From JAXHMM01 sp964528445 (lineage in GTDB: Bacteria > Bacteroidota > Rhodothermia > Balneolales > Balneolaceae): a stretch of DNA of 64,000 nt. The position numbers and the translations under genes were made by a program. The DNA lies in assembly GCA_964528445.1 (NCBI GenBank), contig CAZGSL010000009.1:8513-72512 (forward strand), given 5' to 3'. This document shows, one piece after another, positions 63,044 to 64,000 of the stretch. Below the pieces are notes generated by a model that had not been told where the DNA came from, searched no databases, and worked only from the letters and a program-made list of their open reading frames with translations. The first letter of the stretch is position 1. The number at the start of each line of letters is the position of its first letter.

Positions 63044-63104
63044 TACCGGAGAATCCCTGCCGGATTGTCTTTTCCGGCAGTCTCCTATTCGTCACTCTCC
63101 GGTA
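63044..63104 (-). promoter_or_regulatory. Nested inverted repeats in the leader of the histidine-protein gene
   Basis: Outer arms TACCGGAGA (63044-63052) and TCTCCGGTA (63096-63104); inner arms CTGCCGGA (63057-63064) and TCCGGCAG (63073-63080) with an 8-base loop. On the transcript this would fold into a branched hairpin about 35-95 bases before the ATG. Could be a leader control element or operators. No known riboswitch recognised. Confidence 0.4.
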
Positions 63105-63280
63105 GAATTTTTAATATCTCCTCTACGTACAAGAGGGCCACGAAGGGTATTTGTTACAAATTAATTAAACTTTCAAGTTGAAAGGGCTTTTAAACGGTCA
63201 GAGAGGTGATTAAGGGTACTCTAGCTAGTCGCACAATTCCCTGACCGATCCGACACGGAAATCAAAAAAAGGACCGCTGT

Positions 63281-63946
63281 TTATTCCTCCGATTTTCCAA
63301 TTTTGGGAGTCTTTTCCAGAGCGCTGGCAAATAATCCGGCAGGCATAGCTACTACACTCAGACCGATCATCAGTATAAAAAAAGTAAAGATTCTTCCTCC
63401 CGTGGTTACCGGGTACATGTCCCCGTACCCAACAGTCGTCAGTGTCGCCACCGCCCACCAAAAACTGTGAAATATCGATTTGAAGGCCTCCGGTTGGGCA
63501 CTGTTCTCAAAATAATATATTCCCACCGACGCGATGTACAGCAGGAAACCGGTTGCTGCCAGAAATACGAGAAGTTCGGACTTTATTTCGGTAAAGGCTT
63601 TCCGGTACCGATCAACAGCTTTTTGATACCGAAGTATTTTTATCAGTCTAAGCAACCTGAAAAGACGCAAAACCCTGAGGGATCGAAGATCAATAGCCCG
63701 GGTAATATAAAACGGCAGAATGGCAAGCAGGTCAATGAGGCCATAAAAGCTGAAAATGTATTTCAGTTTGCGCTCGGCTACATAAATTCTCAGGAAGTAT
63801 TCGATGGTGAAAATGGCCACACTGATCAGCTCAAAATATCCCAGCAGAACCGTTGTAGTCCGGGAGAGGCCCGGGAGGATTGAGATCGTAAAAGAGATAT
63901 GGTCAAATAAAAAAGCCCCTGCGCGGCTAATCGAAGAATATGCCAA
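63281..63946 (-). CDS. Voltage-gated potassium-channel-like ion transporter, probably damaged at the 5' end
   Basis: 221 residues from a TTG with an in-frame stop two codons before it. Contains S2-S4 (IFTIEYFLRIYVAERKLKYI; LRSLRVLRLFRLLRLIKILR with the Arg ladder) and pore TLTTVGYGDMYP, so it is a Kv-type channel. The expected S1 segment looks about 16 residues short. An ATG at 63962 in another frame gives MKILTFGIFFD then TAG; removing one T in GATTAGCC would join it to SRAGAFLFDHI. The gene may therefore be frameshifted or a pseudogene. Confidence 0.75.
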   Translation of the reverse strand: MAYSSISRAGAFLFDHISFTISILPGLSRTTTVLLGYFELISVAIFTIEYFLRIYVAERKLKYIFSFYGLIDLLAILPFYITRAIDLRSLRVLRLFRLLRLIKILRYQKAVDRYRKAFTEIKSELLVFLAATGFLLYIASVGIYYFENSAQPEAFKSIFHSFWWAVATLTTVGYGDMYPVTTGGRIFTFFILMIGLSVVAMPAGLFASALEKTPKIGKSEE

Positions 63947-64000
63947 AGGTCAATATTTTCATTGTATAAGAAAACATAGCCTAAATTGATTTCCTTATTG

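Overview
The window looks like a chromosomal segment from a member of the Bacteroidota/FCB group, most likely Balneolota (Balneolales) or a close Rhodothermota-type relative. This is inferred from gene content and not from a marker tree: a PorX-type response regulator with a PglZ domain, DUF3822 next to rsmD, a large DUF349 protein, LptD, a GbsR-type regulator, choice-of-anchor B and VCBS surface proteins, tig-clpP-clpX behind a tRNA-Leu, and a promoter in front of that tRNA resembling the Bacteroidota -33/-7 type. DNA is moderately GC-rich, coding density is high, no gap without a gene exceeds about 300 bases, and I see no insertion sequence, prophage, integrase or CRISPR array.

Layout. 1-998: 5' part of a TonB-dependent receptor that runs off the left edge. 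1147-3825: four tightly coupled genes of the arsenosugar type (AhpD-like protein, radical SAM ArsS, two glycosyltransferases). 4024-5103: two small exported proteins and a terminator. 5166-11473 (minus): DUF349 protein, MscS channel, a coiled-coil protein, Dps, an RluA pseudouridine synthase, an unknown protein and a MATE exporter. 11705-17299 (plus): a GspG-like protein, DUF3822, rsmD, coaD, aspartate aminotransferase, an FmdB-like protein, GbsR regulator, YraN and FtsB/DivIC. 17417-20110: LptD. 20151-26365 (minus): riboflavin genes ribE/ribD, a PpiD-like chaperone and the mlaD/F/E lipid transport genes. 26585-29994 (plus): aroC, TPR protein, LysM/RlpA-like protein, CPBP protease.

30274-35810: an ECF sigma factor convergent with a histidine kinase, then tRNA-Leu-tig-clpP-clpX. 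35934-37058: cutA and a crotonase-fold enzyme. 37073-39347 (minus): HtrA protease and NrnA. 39531-41602: thiN overlapping a sodium/solute symporter. 41646-44501 (minus): small protein, tsaE, porX, comEA-like. 44617-45408: alpha/beta hydrolase. 45430-50905 (minus): three exported beta-propeller proteins. 51040-52637: two membrane proteins divergent from a second ECF sigma factor. 52650-58397 (minus): trhO, fumarylacetoacetase, an unknown protein, hemW (apparently with a CTG start), gamma carbonic anhydrase and a DsbA-like protein. 58522-60216: DUF2339 membrane protein. 60443-61450: AcuI-type reductase. 61447-63009: a single-domain response regulator and a membrane histidine protein with a decayed ATPase domain. 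63281-63962: a potassium channel gene that looks damaged at its 5' end.

Functionally this is mostly housekeeping (outer-membrane biogenesis, proteostasis, RNA modification, cofactors) with several less ordinary cassettes. The ones most worth a second look are the arsenosugar genes without a visible arsM, the kinase-like histidine protein with its response regulator, the beta-propeller trio, the ECF/membrane-protein unit, the thiN-symporter overlap and the hemW start codon.
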